This document shows, piece after piece, positions 44,459-52,805 of a stretch of 64,000 nucleotides of DNA. Position numbers and translations under genes: made by a program. This DNA is from Frigidibacter sp. ROC022. Its GTDB lineage: Bacteria > Pseudomonadota > Alphaproteobacteria > Rhodobacterales > Rhodobacteraceae. The stretch's first letter is position 1, and every line of letters begins with the position of its first letter. A model generated the notes under the pieces. The model worked only from the letters and a program-made list of their open reading frames with translations, had not been told where the DNA came from and ran no database searches. The DNA lies in assembly GCF_024723735.1 (NCBI RefSeq), contig NZ_JANQDU010000003.1:558001-622000 (forward strand), given 5' to 3'.

Positions 44459-46186
44459 ATGAGAGCCGATCCGATCCGTCGAGCCGGGATCCTGGCGCTG
44501 TTCCTGCTGGCCACCGCCGCCTTTGCCGGGGGCGTGGCTTGGGTCGGCTTGCGGGCGGCGCTGGAGCAGCTGGAGGAACGTGGCCGCGCCGATCTGGCAC
44601 TGGCCTCGGACCGGCTGCAAAGCCAGCTGCAGGGCTTTCGCGAACTGGCGGTGCTGATGGCCGATCACCCGGTCCTGGTGCCGCTTGCGCTGCAGGGCCG
44701 GGAGGATGCCGAGGCGACGCGGCTGCTGCGCGAGACCGCCGACAAGACCGGTGCCTGGCAGATCGACCTGGTGGGCGGGGACGGCCGCCTGCTGGCCTCT
44801 TCGGGCGGCGCGACGGCGCTGACCGGGCCGGATGAGTTCTTCCGCGCCATGACCGGGGCCCTGGGGCAGGGCCGCGTCACCGGGCCGCCGCGGGTCTATG
44901 TCTTCGCGGCGCCGGTGTTTCGCCCCGGCGGCGCCGCGGCGGGGGCCGTCATGGTGGCGGTGGATGCGGCGGCGATCGAAGGCTCCTGGCCGGCCGATCC
45001 CTCGCCGGTGTTCTTCTCGGATGCCGAGGGGCTGATCTTCATCGCCAACCGCCCGGAACTGGTGGGCCGCAGCCGGGACGGGGACTTTCCCGCCCATGCG
45101 ATCACCTGGTTCGGGACGCATGAACTCTGGTCCTCGACGGCCCGGTTCCTGCCCGCCCGCGCCCTGCATCTGACCCAGGACCTGCCGGTGATCGGCCTGA
45201 CCGGAGAGCTGTTGCTCGACACCGCCCCGGCGGTGACGCTGGCGCTGTGGCAGGGGGCGGTGGCGGGTGCGCTCTGCCTGGCCTTCGGGGCGCTGCTGTT
45301 CCTGGCCTCCGAGCGGCGCAAGCACCTGGCCATGCAGCTGCTGGCCGAGGAACGCTCGAAGGCCCAGCTCGAAGCCCGTGTCACCGAGCGGACCCGCGAA
45401 TTGTCGGAAGCCAACGAGAGCCTGCGGCTCGAGGTGGCGGAACGGCAGGCGGCCGAGGTGCGGCTGAAGCGGGCGCAGGAAGACCTTATCCAGGCCGGCA
45501 AGCTTTCGGCCCTGGGCCGGATTTCGGCCGGGATCAGCCATGAGCTGAACCAGCCCCTGATGGCGATCCGCAGCTTTGCCGAGAATGCGGTGCTCTATCT
45601 CGAACGTGGCGACAGCGCCAAGGCCGGCGAGAACCTGGAGCGGATCGCGGAACTGGCGCGGCGGATGGGGCGGATCATCAAGAACCTCCGCGCCTTCGCC
45701 CGGGCCGAGCCGGCGGCGATCCGGGCGGTGGACCTGACGGCGGTGCTGACGGCGGTGCTGGAACTGACCGAGGTGCGGATGCGCACGGTGGGTGTGACGC
45801 TCGACTGGCAGGCGCCCGGACCGGTCTGGGTGCGCGGCGGCGAGGTCCGGTTGCAGCAGGTGGCGATGAACCTCGTTTCGAATGCCATCGAGGCGATGGA
45901 GGCGCAGGGCGGCGGCACGCTGAGCCTGCGGGTGGATCAGGGGCCGGGGCCGGTCTGCCTGACCATCGCCGATACCGGGCCGGGGATCGCCGATCCGGGC
46001 CGGGTGTTCGACCCGTTCTATTCGACCAAGGATGTCGGCCCGACCGAGGGCATGGGCCTGGGCCTGTCGATCAGCTACGGCCTGATCCAGAGCTTCGGCG
46101 GCAGGATCCGGGGCCGCAACCGGCCCGAAGGCGGGGCCGAGTTCACCGTCGAATTGCAACCGGCAGAAGCGGAGCAGGCAGCATGA
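44459..46186 (+). CDS. dctB: DctB-type C4-dicarboxylate sensor histidine kinase
   Basis: 575 aa. Two membrane helices (9-31 and 260-283) flank a periplasmic PAS-like sensor (with VYVFAAPVF and IFIANRPELVG). A coiled coil (RSKAQLEARVTERTRELSEA) leads to the kinase core: GRISAGISHELNQPLMAI with His361, IADTGPGI and GMGLGLSISYGLIQSFGG. It overlaps dctD by ATGA and presumably senses dicarboxylates for the TRAP operon downstream. The sensor is textbook DctB; the partner regulator is not. Confidence 0.92.
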   Translation: MRADPIRRAGILALFLLATAAFAGGVAWVGLRAALEQLEERGRADLALASDRLQSQLQGFRELAVLMADHPVLVPLALQGREDAEATRLLRETADKTGAWQIDLVGGDGRLLASSGGATALTGPDEFFRAMTGALGQGRVTGPPRVYVFAAPVFRPGGAAAGAVMVAVDAAAIEGSWPADPSPVFFSDAEGLIFIANRPELVGRSRDGDFPAHAITWFGTHELWSSTARFLPARALHLTQDLPVIGLTGELLLDTAPAVTLALWQGAVAGALCLAFGALLFLASERRKHLAMQLLAEERSKAQLEARVTERTRELSEANESLRLEVAERQAAEVRLKRAQEDLIQAGKLSALGRISAGISHELNQPLMAIRSFAENAVLYLERGDSAKAGENLERIAELARRMGRIIKNLRAFARAEPAAIRAVDLTAVLTAVLELTEVRMRTVGVTLDWQAPGPVWVRGGEVRLQQVAMNLVSNAIEAMEAQGGGTLSLRVDQGPGPVCLTIADTGPGIADPGRVFDPFYSTKDVGPTEGMGLGLSISYGLIQSFGGRIRGRNRPEGGAEFTVELQPAEAEQAA

Positions 46187-47418
46187 CCCGGATGGTTCTG
46201 GTGGTGGATGACGATCCCGCGGTGCGCGAGGCGATCGGCCAGACGCTCGACCTGGCCGGGCTGACGCCGTTGCTGGCGGGGTCCTTCGTGGAGGCCAAGG
46301 ACCACATTCATGCGGATTTCGACGGGGTGATCCTGTCGGACATCCGGATGCCGGGGCGCGACGGGTTCCATCTGCTGGCCTATGCGCAGGAGGTCGATTG
46401 CGACCTGCCGGTGATCCTGCTCACCGGCGAAGGCGACGTGCCGCAGGCGGTGCGGGGGATGTCCTCGGGCGCCTTCGATTTCCTGGAAAAGCCCTGCGCG
46501 CCCAAGGACCTCGTCGCCGTGGTCGAGAAGGCCCGCAAGACCCGGGCGCTGGTGCTGGAGAACCGGCGCCTGCGGCGCCAGATCGAGTCCGGGGATGCCG
46601 CGGAACGGATGCTGGTCGGCGATTCCCCGGCGGCGCAGGAACTGCGGGCGCGGGCCCGGGCGGCGGCGCGTTCGGGGGCCGAGGTGCTGGTCTCGGGACC
46701 GCCCGGCGGTGGCACCGCCAAGGTGGCCGAGGTGATCCACCTGCTGTCCGGGGCCGCGGCGCGCAGCTTTGCCAAGTATTCCGCCGCCGCGCTTTTGCCC
46801 GAGACGCTGGACGCCGCCTTCGAACAGGCCCAGGGCGGGACGCTGTTCATCGACGAGGTGGCGGCGCTGTCGCCACCGACCCAGTTTGCGCTGCTGGCGG
46901 CGTTGGAAAGCCAGCCCGGCGCCCGGGTCATCGCCGGCACCTATCGCGATCTCGGGGCCGAGGCCGAGGCGGGCCGCTTCAACCCCGATCTGTTCTACCG
47001 GCTCGACCTGCTCCGGGTCCGGATTCCGGCCCTGTCCGAGCGGCCGGGGGATATCCCGATCCTGTTCCGCCATTTCGTCGCGACCGCCTGCGAACAGGCG
47101 GCGCTGCCCGAACCCGAGATCACGCCGCAGGTCATCGCCCGGCTGATGGCGCAGGACTGGCCCGGCAATTCGCGGTCGCTGATGAATGCGGCGATGCGCT
47201 TTGCCATGGGCTTGCCCGACGCGCCGACCCCGGACGACCGGCTGGGCCTGGCCGAGCAGATGGCCCAGATCGAGCGCAGCCTGCTGGTCGCGGCACTGCA
47301 ACGGGCCGGCGGGCATGCCAGCGCGGCGGCCGAGGCGCTGCGGCTGCCGCGCAAGACCTTCTATGACAAGCTGGCCCGCTACGGGCTGCGGGCCGATACC
47401 TTCCGCGATTCTGACTGA
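46183..47418 (+). CDS. dctD: DctD-like response regulator lacking GAFTGA and Walker A motifs
   Basis: 411 aa, against about 440-450 for DctD. The receiver is intact (Asp53 in LSDIRMPGRDGFHLLAYAQE). In the AAA+ domain the Walker A position reads GPPGGGTAK instead of GESGTGKE, and the usual SELFGHEPGAFTGA stretch is missing: AALLPETLDAAFEQAQGG runs straight into GGTLFIDEV (Walker B). The Fis-type helix-turn-helix (GGHASAAAEALRLPRKTFYDK) is intact. GAFTGA contacts sigma-54, so this protein should not activate sigma-54 promoters; Rhodobacter NtrC is a known precedent for a GAFTGA-less activator working with sigma-70. It overlaps dctB and precedes dctP by 251 nt. Confidence 0.9.
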   Translation: MTRMVLVVDDDPAVREAIGQTLDLAGLTPLLAGSFVEAKDHIHADFDGVILSDIRMPGRDGFHLLAYAQEVDCDLPVILLTGEGDVPQAVRGMSSGAFDFLEKPCAPKDLVAVVEKARKTRALVLENRRLRRQIESGDAAERMLVGDSPAAQELRARARAAARSGAEVLVSGPPGGGTAKVAEVIHLLSGAAARSFAKYSAAALLPETLDAAFEQAQGGTLFIDEVAALSPPTQFALLAALESQPGARVIAGTYRDLGAEAEAGRFNPDLFYRLDLLRVRIPALSERPGDIPILFRHFVATACEQAALPEPEITPQVIARLMAQDWPGNSRSLMNAAMRFAMGLPDAPTPDDRLGLAEQMAQIERSLLVAALQRAGGHASAAAEALRLPRKTFYDKLARYGLRADTFRDSD

Positions 47419-47436
47419 GCCGGCATGGGCCCGCCG

Positions 47437-47462
47437 GGGTTGTGCGGATTTTCGCACAACCC
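47437..47462. promoter_or_regulatory. DctD-type binding site 1 (perfect palindrome)
   Basis: Ten-base arms (47437-47446 and 47453-47462) around a 6-nt centre contain TTGTGCGG...CGCACAA, close to the rhizobial DctD site TGTGCGG-N-CCGCACA as I recall it. It lies about 210 nt upstream of the dctP start. It has no T-run, so a terminator is less likely. Confidence 0.65.
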
Positions 47463-47472
47463 GTGTCACTTC

Positions 47473-47489
47473 TGTGCGGTGTGCCGCCC
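47473..47489. promoter_or_regulatory. DctD-type binding site 2 (imperfect)
   Basis: TGTGCGG (47473-47479), four bases, then CCGCCC (47484-47489) repeats the site 1 pattern with a degenerate right arm. Centre-to-centre distance to site 1 is 32 bp, about three helical turns, fitting cooperative binding. Confidence 0.5.
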
Positions 47490-47588
47490 GCTCTGCCCGC
47501 GCGGCCTGCCAGGTTACTTCAAGAATGCAGCGCAAGCCTTTGAAATAACTGGGCACGAGTCCAGGATGTCGCAGCCTTTCACAATTCC

Positions 47589-47616
47589 TTGATGGTTGCG
47601 CGACTTGCCCTATCCC
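47589..47616 (+). promoter_or_regulatory. Possible sigma-70 promoter of dctPQM
   Basis: TTGATG (47589-47594), 16-bp spacer, TATCCC (47611-47616), 54 nt before the dctP start. No GG-N10-GC sigma-54 element was found between the UAS pair and dctP; the nearest, at about 47593, has N11. Confidence 0.35.
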
Positions 47617-47669
47617 TGTCGCAGAACCGTCCGCAGGGGCGGCTTCGCAAATTGTCTGGGAGGACTATC

Positions 47670-48674
47670 ATGAAGTTTCTGTCCACTACCGTTGCCGCCG
47701 TGGCCCTGCTGTCGGGCGCTGCCATGGCAGACCCGATGGGCTGCGACGACGGTGAGATCGTCATCAAGTTCAGCCATGTCACCAACACCGACAAGCACCC
47801 CAAGGGACTCGCGGCCGAGCTGCTGAAAACCCGGGTGAATGCCGAAATGGACGGCAAGGCCTGCATGGAGGTGTTCCCGAACTCGACCCTCTACACCGAC
47901 GAGAAGGTGCTGGAGGCGATGCTGCAGGGCGACGTGCAGATGGCGGCGCCCTCGCTGTCGCTGTTCGAACCGATCACCAAGCAGTTCCGCCTGTTCGACC
48001 TGCCGTTCATGTTCAAGGACATTGCCGCGGTGGATCGGTTCCAGGCCTCGGAAACCGGCCAGAAGATGCTGACCGGCATGACCCGGCGCGGGATCCTGGG
48101 GCTGGGCTACTGGCATAACGGGATGAAGCAGATCTCGGCCAACAAGCCGCTGCTGCTGCCGGAAGACGCCAAGGGCCTGAAGTTCCGGGTGCAGCCCTCG
48201 GACGTGCTGGTGGCGCAGATGCAGGCCCTGGGCGCAACCGCCCAGCCGATGGCCTTCGCCGAAGTCTATGGCGCGCTTCAGACCGGCGTCGTCGACGGGC
48301 AGGAGAACACCTGGTCGAACATCTACGGCCAGAAGTTCTTTGAGGTGCAGGACGGCATCACCGAGACCAACCACGGCATCATCGACTACATGGTCGTGAC
48401 CTCGGCCGACTGGTGGGACGGGCTCGACCCTGAGGTGCGTGACCAGCTGCACACCATCGTCCTGGAAGTGACCGCCGAGCGCAACGCCGCCGTCACCAAG
48501 GTCGATCTGGAAGCCCGTCAGGCGATCCTCGATGCCGGCAGCAAGATCGTCGAGCTGACGCCCGAGCAGCGCGCTGCCTGGGTCGAGGCGATGAAGCCGG
48601 TCTGGGCCCAGTTCGAAGATGAAGTGGGGGCCGAGAACATCGCCGCCGCGCAGGCCGCCAACGACGCGATGTGA
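47670..48674 (+). CDS. dctP: DctP-type TRAP transporter periplasmic binding protein
   Basis: 334 aa with a signal peptide (FLSTTVAAVALLSGAAMA). TRAP features: KFSHVTNTDKHPKG, FNSTLY-like VFPNSTLYTDEKVLEAM, GLKFRVQPSDVLVAQMQALG with the substrate-clamping Arg, and VVDGQENTWSNIYGQKFFE. It binds C4-dicarboxylates if the DctBD link holds. GGGAGG precedes the ATG at 47670. A hairpin separates it from dctQ. Confidence 0.94.
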   Translation: MKFLSTTVAAVALLSGAAMADPMGCDDGEIVIKFSHVTNTDKHPKGLAAELLKTRVNAEMDGKACMEVFPNSTLYTDEKVLEAMLQGDVQMAAPSLSLFEPITKQFRLFDLPFMFKDIAAVDRFQASETGQKMLTGMTRRGILGLGYWHNGMKQISANKPLLLPEDAKGLKFRVQPSDVLVAQMQALGATAQPMAFAEVYGALQTGVVDGQENTWSNIYGQKFFEVQDGITETNHGIIDYMVVTSADWWDGLDPEVRDQLHTIVLEVTAERNAAVTKVDLEARQAILDAGSKIVELTPEQRAAWVEAMKPVWAQFEDEVGAENIAAAQAANDAM

Positions 48675-48702
48675 ATTTCGCCGGTTTCACGGTATAAGAA
48701 CC

Positions 48703-48727
48703 GGGACGGCCCTGCGGGGCCGTTCCC
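48703..48727 (+). promoter_or_regulatory. Intercistronic hairpin dctP-dctQ
   Basis: A stem of ten bases with one bulge (48703-48712 with 48717-48727) and a TGCG loop lies 29 nt after dctP. Such hairpins stabilise or attenuate, giving more binding protein than membrane subunits. Confidence 0.55.
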
Positions 48728-48749
48728 ATACCTGGGAGGGGGAGGGAAC

Positions 48750-49442
48750 ATGTCGGGCAATCCAAGATATGAGCCGAAAGGCCGCCTCGGACGCCTGGTG
48801 CACGGGTTCGAGGAGGGCATGATCGCCTTTCTTCTGGGCATGATGACGATCCTGACCTTCGTCAACGTGGTCCTGCGCTATGTGTTCAACGGCCTGAACA
48901 TCTGGAGCCTGGAGGTCGTCTCGATCCTCTTTGCCTGGCTGGTGCTGTTCGGCATCGCCTATGGTTTCAAGGTGACGATGCATCTGGGCGTCGATGCGAT
49001 GCTGAACATCCTTTCGCCCGGGCCACGGCGGCTGATGGGGATGCTCTCGGCGCTGGTCTGCGTGTTCTACGCGCTGCTGATCCTGAAAGGCGCCTGGGAC
49101 TATTGGGCGCCCTTCGCGGCGCTGCCCGAAACCACCGGCCGCTGGTTCCCCACCGGCTTCGACCCCAATACCCGCGACCGGGCCTTCTTCGAGACCGATC
49201 AGGTGCCGATGCTGTCCTGGCTGCGCTGGCTGGAAGGGGCGATCAACCAGGGCGAGACCTATTCCAAGCTGCCGCGCGTGGTGCCCTACGTGATCCTGCC
49301 GCTGTCGGCGCTGCTGATCCTGTGGCGGATCATCGAGGCCACGGCGCGGATATTCGCCGGTCGGCAGGAGAACCTGATCGTCAGCCATGAAGCCGAAGAC
49401 GCGGTCGAAGACGTGGCCGCCCATCGCGACGCGGAGATCTAG
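48750..49442 (+). CDS. dctQ: DctQ-type TRAP transporter small membrane subunit
   Basis: 230 aa, large for this subunit (usually about 160-200). Helices near 26-45, 60-78, 96-118 and 185-205, with FVNVVLRYVFN, SLEVVSILFAWLVLFGIAYG and a loop of about 60 residues between the third and fourth helices that explains the length. A long purine-rich leader (GGGAGGGGGAGGG) precedes the ATG. It ends 3 nt before dctM. Confidence 0.92.
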   Translation: MSGNPRYEPKGRLGRLVHGFEEGMIAFLLGMMTILTFVNVVLRYVFNGLNIWSLEVVSILFAWLVLFGIAYGFKVTMHLGVDAMLNILSPGPRRLMGMLSALVCVFYALLILKGAWDYWAPFAALPETTGRWFPTGFDPNTRDRAFFETDQVPMLSWLRWLEGAINQGETYSKLPRVVPYVILPLSALLILWRIIEATARIFAGRQENLIVSHEAEDAVEDVAAHRDAEI

Positions 49443-49445
49443 GCC

Positions 49446-50843
49446 ATGGAAGTCGTCCTTCTCTTCGTCATGGTGGTGGCGCTGCTGTTGATCGGGGTGC
49501 CGATCGCCGTGGCCCTGGGGCTGTCCTCCATCGGCTTCCTGCTGATGTATTCCGACACTTCGCTGGCCTCGATCGCGGCGCAGCTCTACAACGCCATGGC
49601 CGGGCATCCGACGCTGCTGGCGATCCCCTTCTTCGTGCTGGCCTCGGCCTTCATGTCCACCGGCGGCGTGGCGCGGCGGATCATCCGCTTCTCGATCGCC
49701 TGCGTCGGCCACCTGCGCGGCGGGCTGGCGATTGCCGGGGTCTTCGCCTGCATGCTGTTCGCGGCCCTGTCGGGCTCGTCCCCGGCGACCGTGGTGGCCA
49801 TCGGCTCGATCGTCATCGCGGCGATGAAGACGGCCGGCTATACCAAGGAATTCGCCGCCGGCGTGATCTGCAACGCCGGCACGCTGGGCATCCTGATCCC
49901 GCCCTCGATCGTCATGGTCGTCTATGCCTCGGCCACCGATGTCTCGGTCGGGCGGATGTTCTTGGCCGGGGTGATCCCCGGCATGCTGGCCGGCGCCATG
50001 CTGATGACCACGATCTATGTCATGGCCCGGGTCAAGAACATGCCCAAGGGCGAGTGGCTTGGCTGGGGCGAGGTCGGGGCCTCCTTCGCGGATGCCTTCT
50101 GGGGGCTGATGCTGATCGTCATCATCATGGTCGGCATCTACGGCGTGCCGGGGCTGACGGCGGCGATCTTCACCCCGACCGAGGCGGCGGCGGTGGCGGC
50201 GATCTATGCCTTCCTGATCGCCAGCTTCGTCTATCGCGACATGGGGCCGCTGGCGGCGCGGGACGGCGACAGCGCGCTGGCGCCGCTCTGGTCGCGGCCC
50301 TGGGCGCTGGTCACTGTGTTCTTCCATGCCGACACCCGCCAGACCCTGGTCGAGGCCGGGCGGCTGACCATCATGCTGATGTTCATCATCGCCAATGCGC
50401 TGATCCTGAAACATGTCCTGACCGACGAGCAGGTGCCGCAGCATGTCGCGGGCGCGATGCTGCAATGGGGGCTGGGGCCGATCATGTTCCTGGTCGTGGT
50501 CAACGTGATCCTGCTGATCGGCGGCCAGTTCATGGAGCCTTCGGGGCTGATCGTGATCGTGGCGCCGCTGGTCTTCCCGATCGCGATCCAGTTGGGCATC
50601 GACCCGATCCATCTGGGCGTCATCATGGTGGTGAACATGGAGATCGGGATGATCACCCCGCCGGTGGGGCTGAATCTCTTCGTCACCTCGGGCGTGGCGG
50701 GGATGTCGATGATGGCCGTGGTCCGGGCGGCGCTGCCCTTCCTGGGCATCCTCTTCGTTTTCCTGCTGCTGGTGACCTATGTGCCCTTCATCTCTACCTG
50801 GCTGCCGACCATGTGGATGGGGCCGGAGATCATCGTGAAATAG
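49446..50843 (+). CDS. dctM: DctM-type TRAP transporter large membrane subunit
   Basis: 465 aa with about twelve to thirteen hydrophobic segments. Hallmarks: LLAIPFFVLASAFMSTGGVA, FAALSGSSPATVVAIGSIV, NAGTLGILIPPSIVMVVYA and MEIGMITPPVGLNLFV. It is the sodium-dependent membrane pump of the TRAP system. It is the last gene of dctPQM; a hairpin and recurrent intergenic element follow. Confidence 0.95.
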   Translation: MEVVLLFVMVVALLLIGVPIAVALGLSSIGFLLMYSDTSLASIAAQLYNAMAGHPTLLAIPFFVLASAFMSTGGVARRIIRFSIACVGHLRGGLAIAGVFACMLFAALSGSSPATVVAIGSIVIAAMKTAGYTKEFAAGVICNAGTLGILIPPSIVMVVYASATDVSVGRMFLAGVIPGMLAGAMLMTTIYVMARVKNMPKGEWLGWGEVGASFADAFWGLMLIVIIMVGIYGVPGLTAAIFTPTEAAAVAAIYAFLIASFVYRDMGPLAARDGDSALAPLWSRPWALVTVFFHADTRQTLVEAGRLTIMLMFIIANALILKHVLTDEQVPQHVAGAMLQWGLGPIMFLVVVNVILLIGGQFMEPSGLIVIVAPLVFPIAIQLGIDPIHLGVIMVVNMEIGMITPPVGLNLFVTSGVAGMSMMAVVRAALPFLGILFVFLLLVTYVPFISTWLPTMWMGPEIIVK

Positions 50844-50858
50844 GGCCGGGGACGGCCG

Positions 50859-50910
50859 CCGGGGGGCTGTCTGCCCCCCGGACCCCCCGAGGATATTTCC
50901 AAGGTAAAGC
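50859..50910. repeat. Rhodobacterales-type intergenic element (hairpin plus CCCCCCGAGGATATTT)
   Basis: A 9-bp GC stem (50859-50867 with 50873-50881) is followed by CCCCCCGAGGATATTT at 50883-50898 and a purine-rich tail. From general experience this combination recurs between genes across Rhodobacterales genomes. It lies between the convergent dctM and cupin genes and may act as a terminator. Only one copy is in this window. Confidence 0.6.
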
Positions 50911-50915
50911 CGGGA

Positions 50916-51251
50916 TCAGGGCCGCAGCGGGTAGCGGTCGGGCTCTTCGAAGACGTCGATGGCGCGGGCGCCGGCCTTGATGCGCACCGAATGCTCGACC
51001 CCCGCCGGAATGTCCCATGTGTCGCCGGGGCGCATGGTGCGGGGCGTTCCGGCGATGCTGATCTCGGCCTCGCCCGCGACCAGCGTGCCCCATTGCGCCA
51101 GATGGCTGTGCGGCGGCAGTTCGACATCCTCGTGAAACGAGAAGAACACCACCAGCCCCCGGTCCGAGCGGATCGCCCGGGCCGAGACCGCGGATTCGGG
51201 GAAGGGGATGGCGATGCGGGGCAGCGCGTCGATGAAGGCGGGAAAGTCCAT
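50916..51251 (-). CDS. Cupin-domain protein
   Basis: 111 aa, one cupin fold: PPHSHLAQWGTLVAGEAEI (motif 1) and GDTWDIPAGVEHSVRI (motif 2), with the His residues and Glu that usually bind a divalent metal. It is an isolated small gene downstream of trpE with a 47-nt gap. No substrate can be named. Confidence 0.88.
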   Translation of the reverse strand: MDFPAFIDALPRIAIPFPESAVSARAIRSDRGLVVFFSFHEDVELPPHSHLAQWGTLVAGEAEISIAGTPRTMRPGDTWDIPAGVEHSVRIKAGARAIDVFEEPDRYPLRP

Positions 51252-51298
51252 GGCGTCCTTCCTGTGGGCCGGAGAGGCGGCGGGCGCGGCCGGTCCGG

Positions 51299-52804
51299 TC
51301 AGTTCCCCGAGCGGGTGAACAGCCCGGCATCCGCCGCGGCCCGGCGAATGGCGCGGGCCTTGTTCACGGTTTCCTCGAACTCGGCATCCGGGTCGCTGTC
51401 ATAGACCACGCCGCCGCCGGCCTGGATGTAGAGCGTCTCGTCCTTCAGCACCGCGGTGCGCAGCGCGATGCACATGTCCATGTCGCCGCCCGAGGAGAAA
51501 TAGCCGACCGCGCCGCCATAGACGCCGCGCTTTTCGGGTTCCAGCTCGTCGATGATCTCCATCGCCCGGACCTTGGGCGCGCCCGAGACGGTGCCGGCGG
51601 GCATCCCGGCCAGCAGCGCCGACAGCGCATCATGTTCGGGGGCCAGCTCTCCGACCACGTTGGAGACGATGTGCATGACATGGGAATAGCGTTCGACGAT
51701 GAATTTCTCGGTCGGATGCACGGTGCCGATCCGCGCCACCCGGCCGACATCGTTGCGGCCGAGGTCGAGCAGCATCAGATGCTCGGCCAGTTCCTTCTTG
51801 TCGGCCAGCAGGTCCTTCTCATGCGCCTTGTCGGCCTCGGGCGTCAGCCCGCGCGGGCGGGTGCCGGCGATCGGCCGGACGGTGATCTCGCCGCCGAAGA
51901 CCCGCACCAGGATTTCCGGCGAGGCGCCGATGACCTGGAAACCGCCGAAGTTGAAGAAGAACATGAAGGGCGAGGGATTGGTGCGCCGCAGGCTGCGGTA
52001 GAGCGCGAAGGGCGGCAGCGGAAACTCCATCGCCCAGCGTTGCGAGGGCACGACCTGGAAGATGTCGCCGGCGCGGATATAGTCCTTGGCCTTCTCGACG
52101 GCTGCCTTGTAGCCCTCGCGGGTGAAATTCGAACGCGGTTCGCTGTCGGGCATGGCCTCGCCCAGATCGCGGCTGCTGTCGGTGGTGCCGCGTTCCAGGT
52201 CGCGCACCGCGTCCATCACCCGCTCTGCGGCCTGGGCATAGGCGGCGCGGGCGCTCAGCCCCGAGGACTGGAAGGCCGGCGCCACCACCGTCACGTCGCC
52301 GCGGACCCCGTCCAGAACCGCCACGACCGAGGGCCGCAGCATCACCGCATCGGGCAGGCCGAGCTTGTCGGGCGGGCAGTCGGGCAGATGCTCGACCAGC
52401 CGGATCATGTCATAGCCGAGAAAGCCGAACAGCCCCGCCGCGGCCTGCGGCAGGCCCTCGGGAAGCACGATCCGGCTTTCGGCGATCAGCGCCCGGAGTG
52501 CATCCAGCGGCGGCCCCGGCACCGGTTCGAACGCCTCGGCGTCATAGCGGGCCTGACGGTTCAGCCGGCTGGTCTCGCCGCGGCATTCCCAGATCAGGTC
52601 GGGTTTCATTCCGACGATCGAATAGCGGCCCCGCACCTCGCCGCCGGTGACGCTTTCCAGCATGAAGCTGTTGGTCTGCGCCGCCGCCAGTTTCAGCATC
52701 AGCGAGACCGGCGTGTCCAGATCGGCGGCCAGGCGGGTGTGGACCACCTGGTTTTCGCCGCGCGCCCATGCGGCCTCGAAACTCGGGAAATCGGGCGCCA
52801 GCAT
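51299..52804 (-). CDS. trpE: Anthranilate synthase component I
   Basis: 501 aa. Chorismate-binding motifs: PIAGTRPRGL, LDLGRNDVGRVA, VSGAPKVRAMEIIDELEP and GAVGYFSSGGDMDMCIALR. The tryptophan-feedback element near the N-terminus is MLES (48-51), a variant of the usual LLES, so feedback inhibition probably remains. It makes anthranilate from chorismate and glutamine-derived ammonia with TrpG, which is not in the window. It is 1 nt from the ppiD-like stop, so the two are one transcript. Confidence 0.95.
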   Translation of the reverse strand: MLAPDFPSFEAAWARGENQVVHTRLAADLDTPVSLMLKLAAAQTNSFMLESVTGGEVRGRYSIVGMKPDLIWECRGETSRLNRQARYDAEAFEPVPGPPLDALRALIAESRIVLPEGLPQAAAGLFGFLGYDMIRLVEHLPDCPPDKLGLPDAVMLRPSVVAVLDGVRGDVTVVAPAFQSSGLSARAAYAQAAERVMDAVRDLERGTTDSSRDLGEAMPDSEPRSNFTREGYKAAVEKAKDYIRAGDIFQVVPSQRWAMEFPLPPFALYRSLRRTNPSPFMFFFNFGGFQVIGASPEILVRVFGGEITVRPIAGTRPRGLTPEADKAHEKDLLADKKELAEHLMLLDLGRNDVGRVARIGTVHPTEKFIVERYSHVMHIVSNVVGELAPEHDALSALLAGMPAGTVSGAPKVRAMEIIDELEPEKRGVYGGAVGYFSSGGDMDMCIALRTAVLKDETLYIQAGGGVVYDSDPDAEFEETVNKARAIRRAAADAGLFTRSGN

Positions 52805-52805
52805 G

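Noticed and set aside
47591-47610. Possible sigma-54 promoter TGG...TTGC before dctP
   Set aside because: GG and GC are separated by 11 rather than 10 bases and the -24 element lacks CAC, so spacing and sequence are both wrong.
48687-50612. Long minus-strand frame over dctQM
   Set aside because: His/Asp/Gln/Arg-rich mirror of membrane protein codons, with no support.
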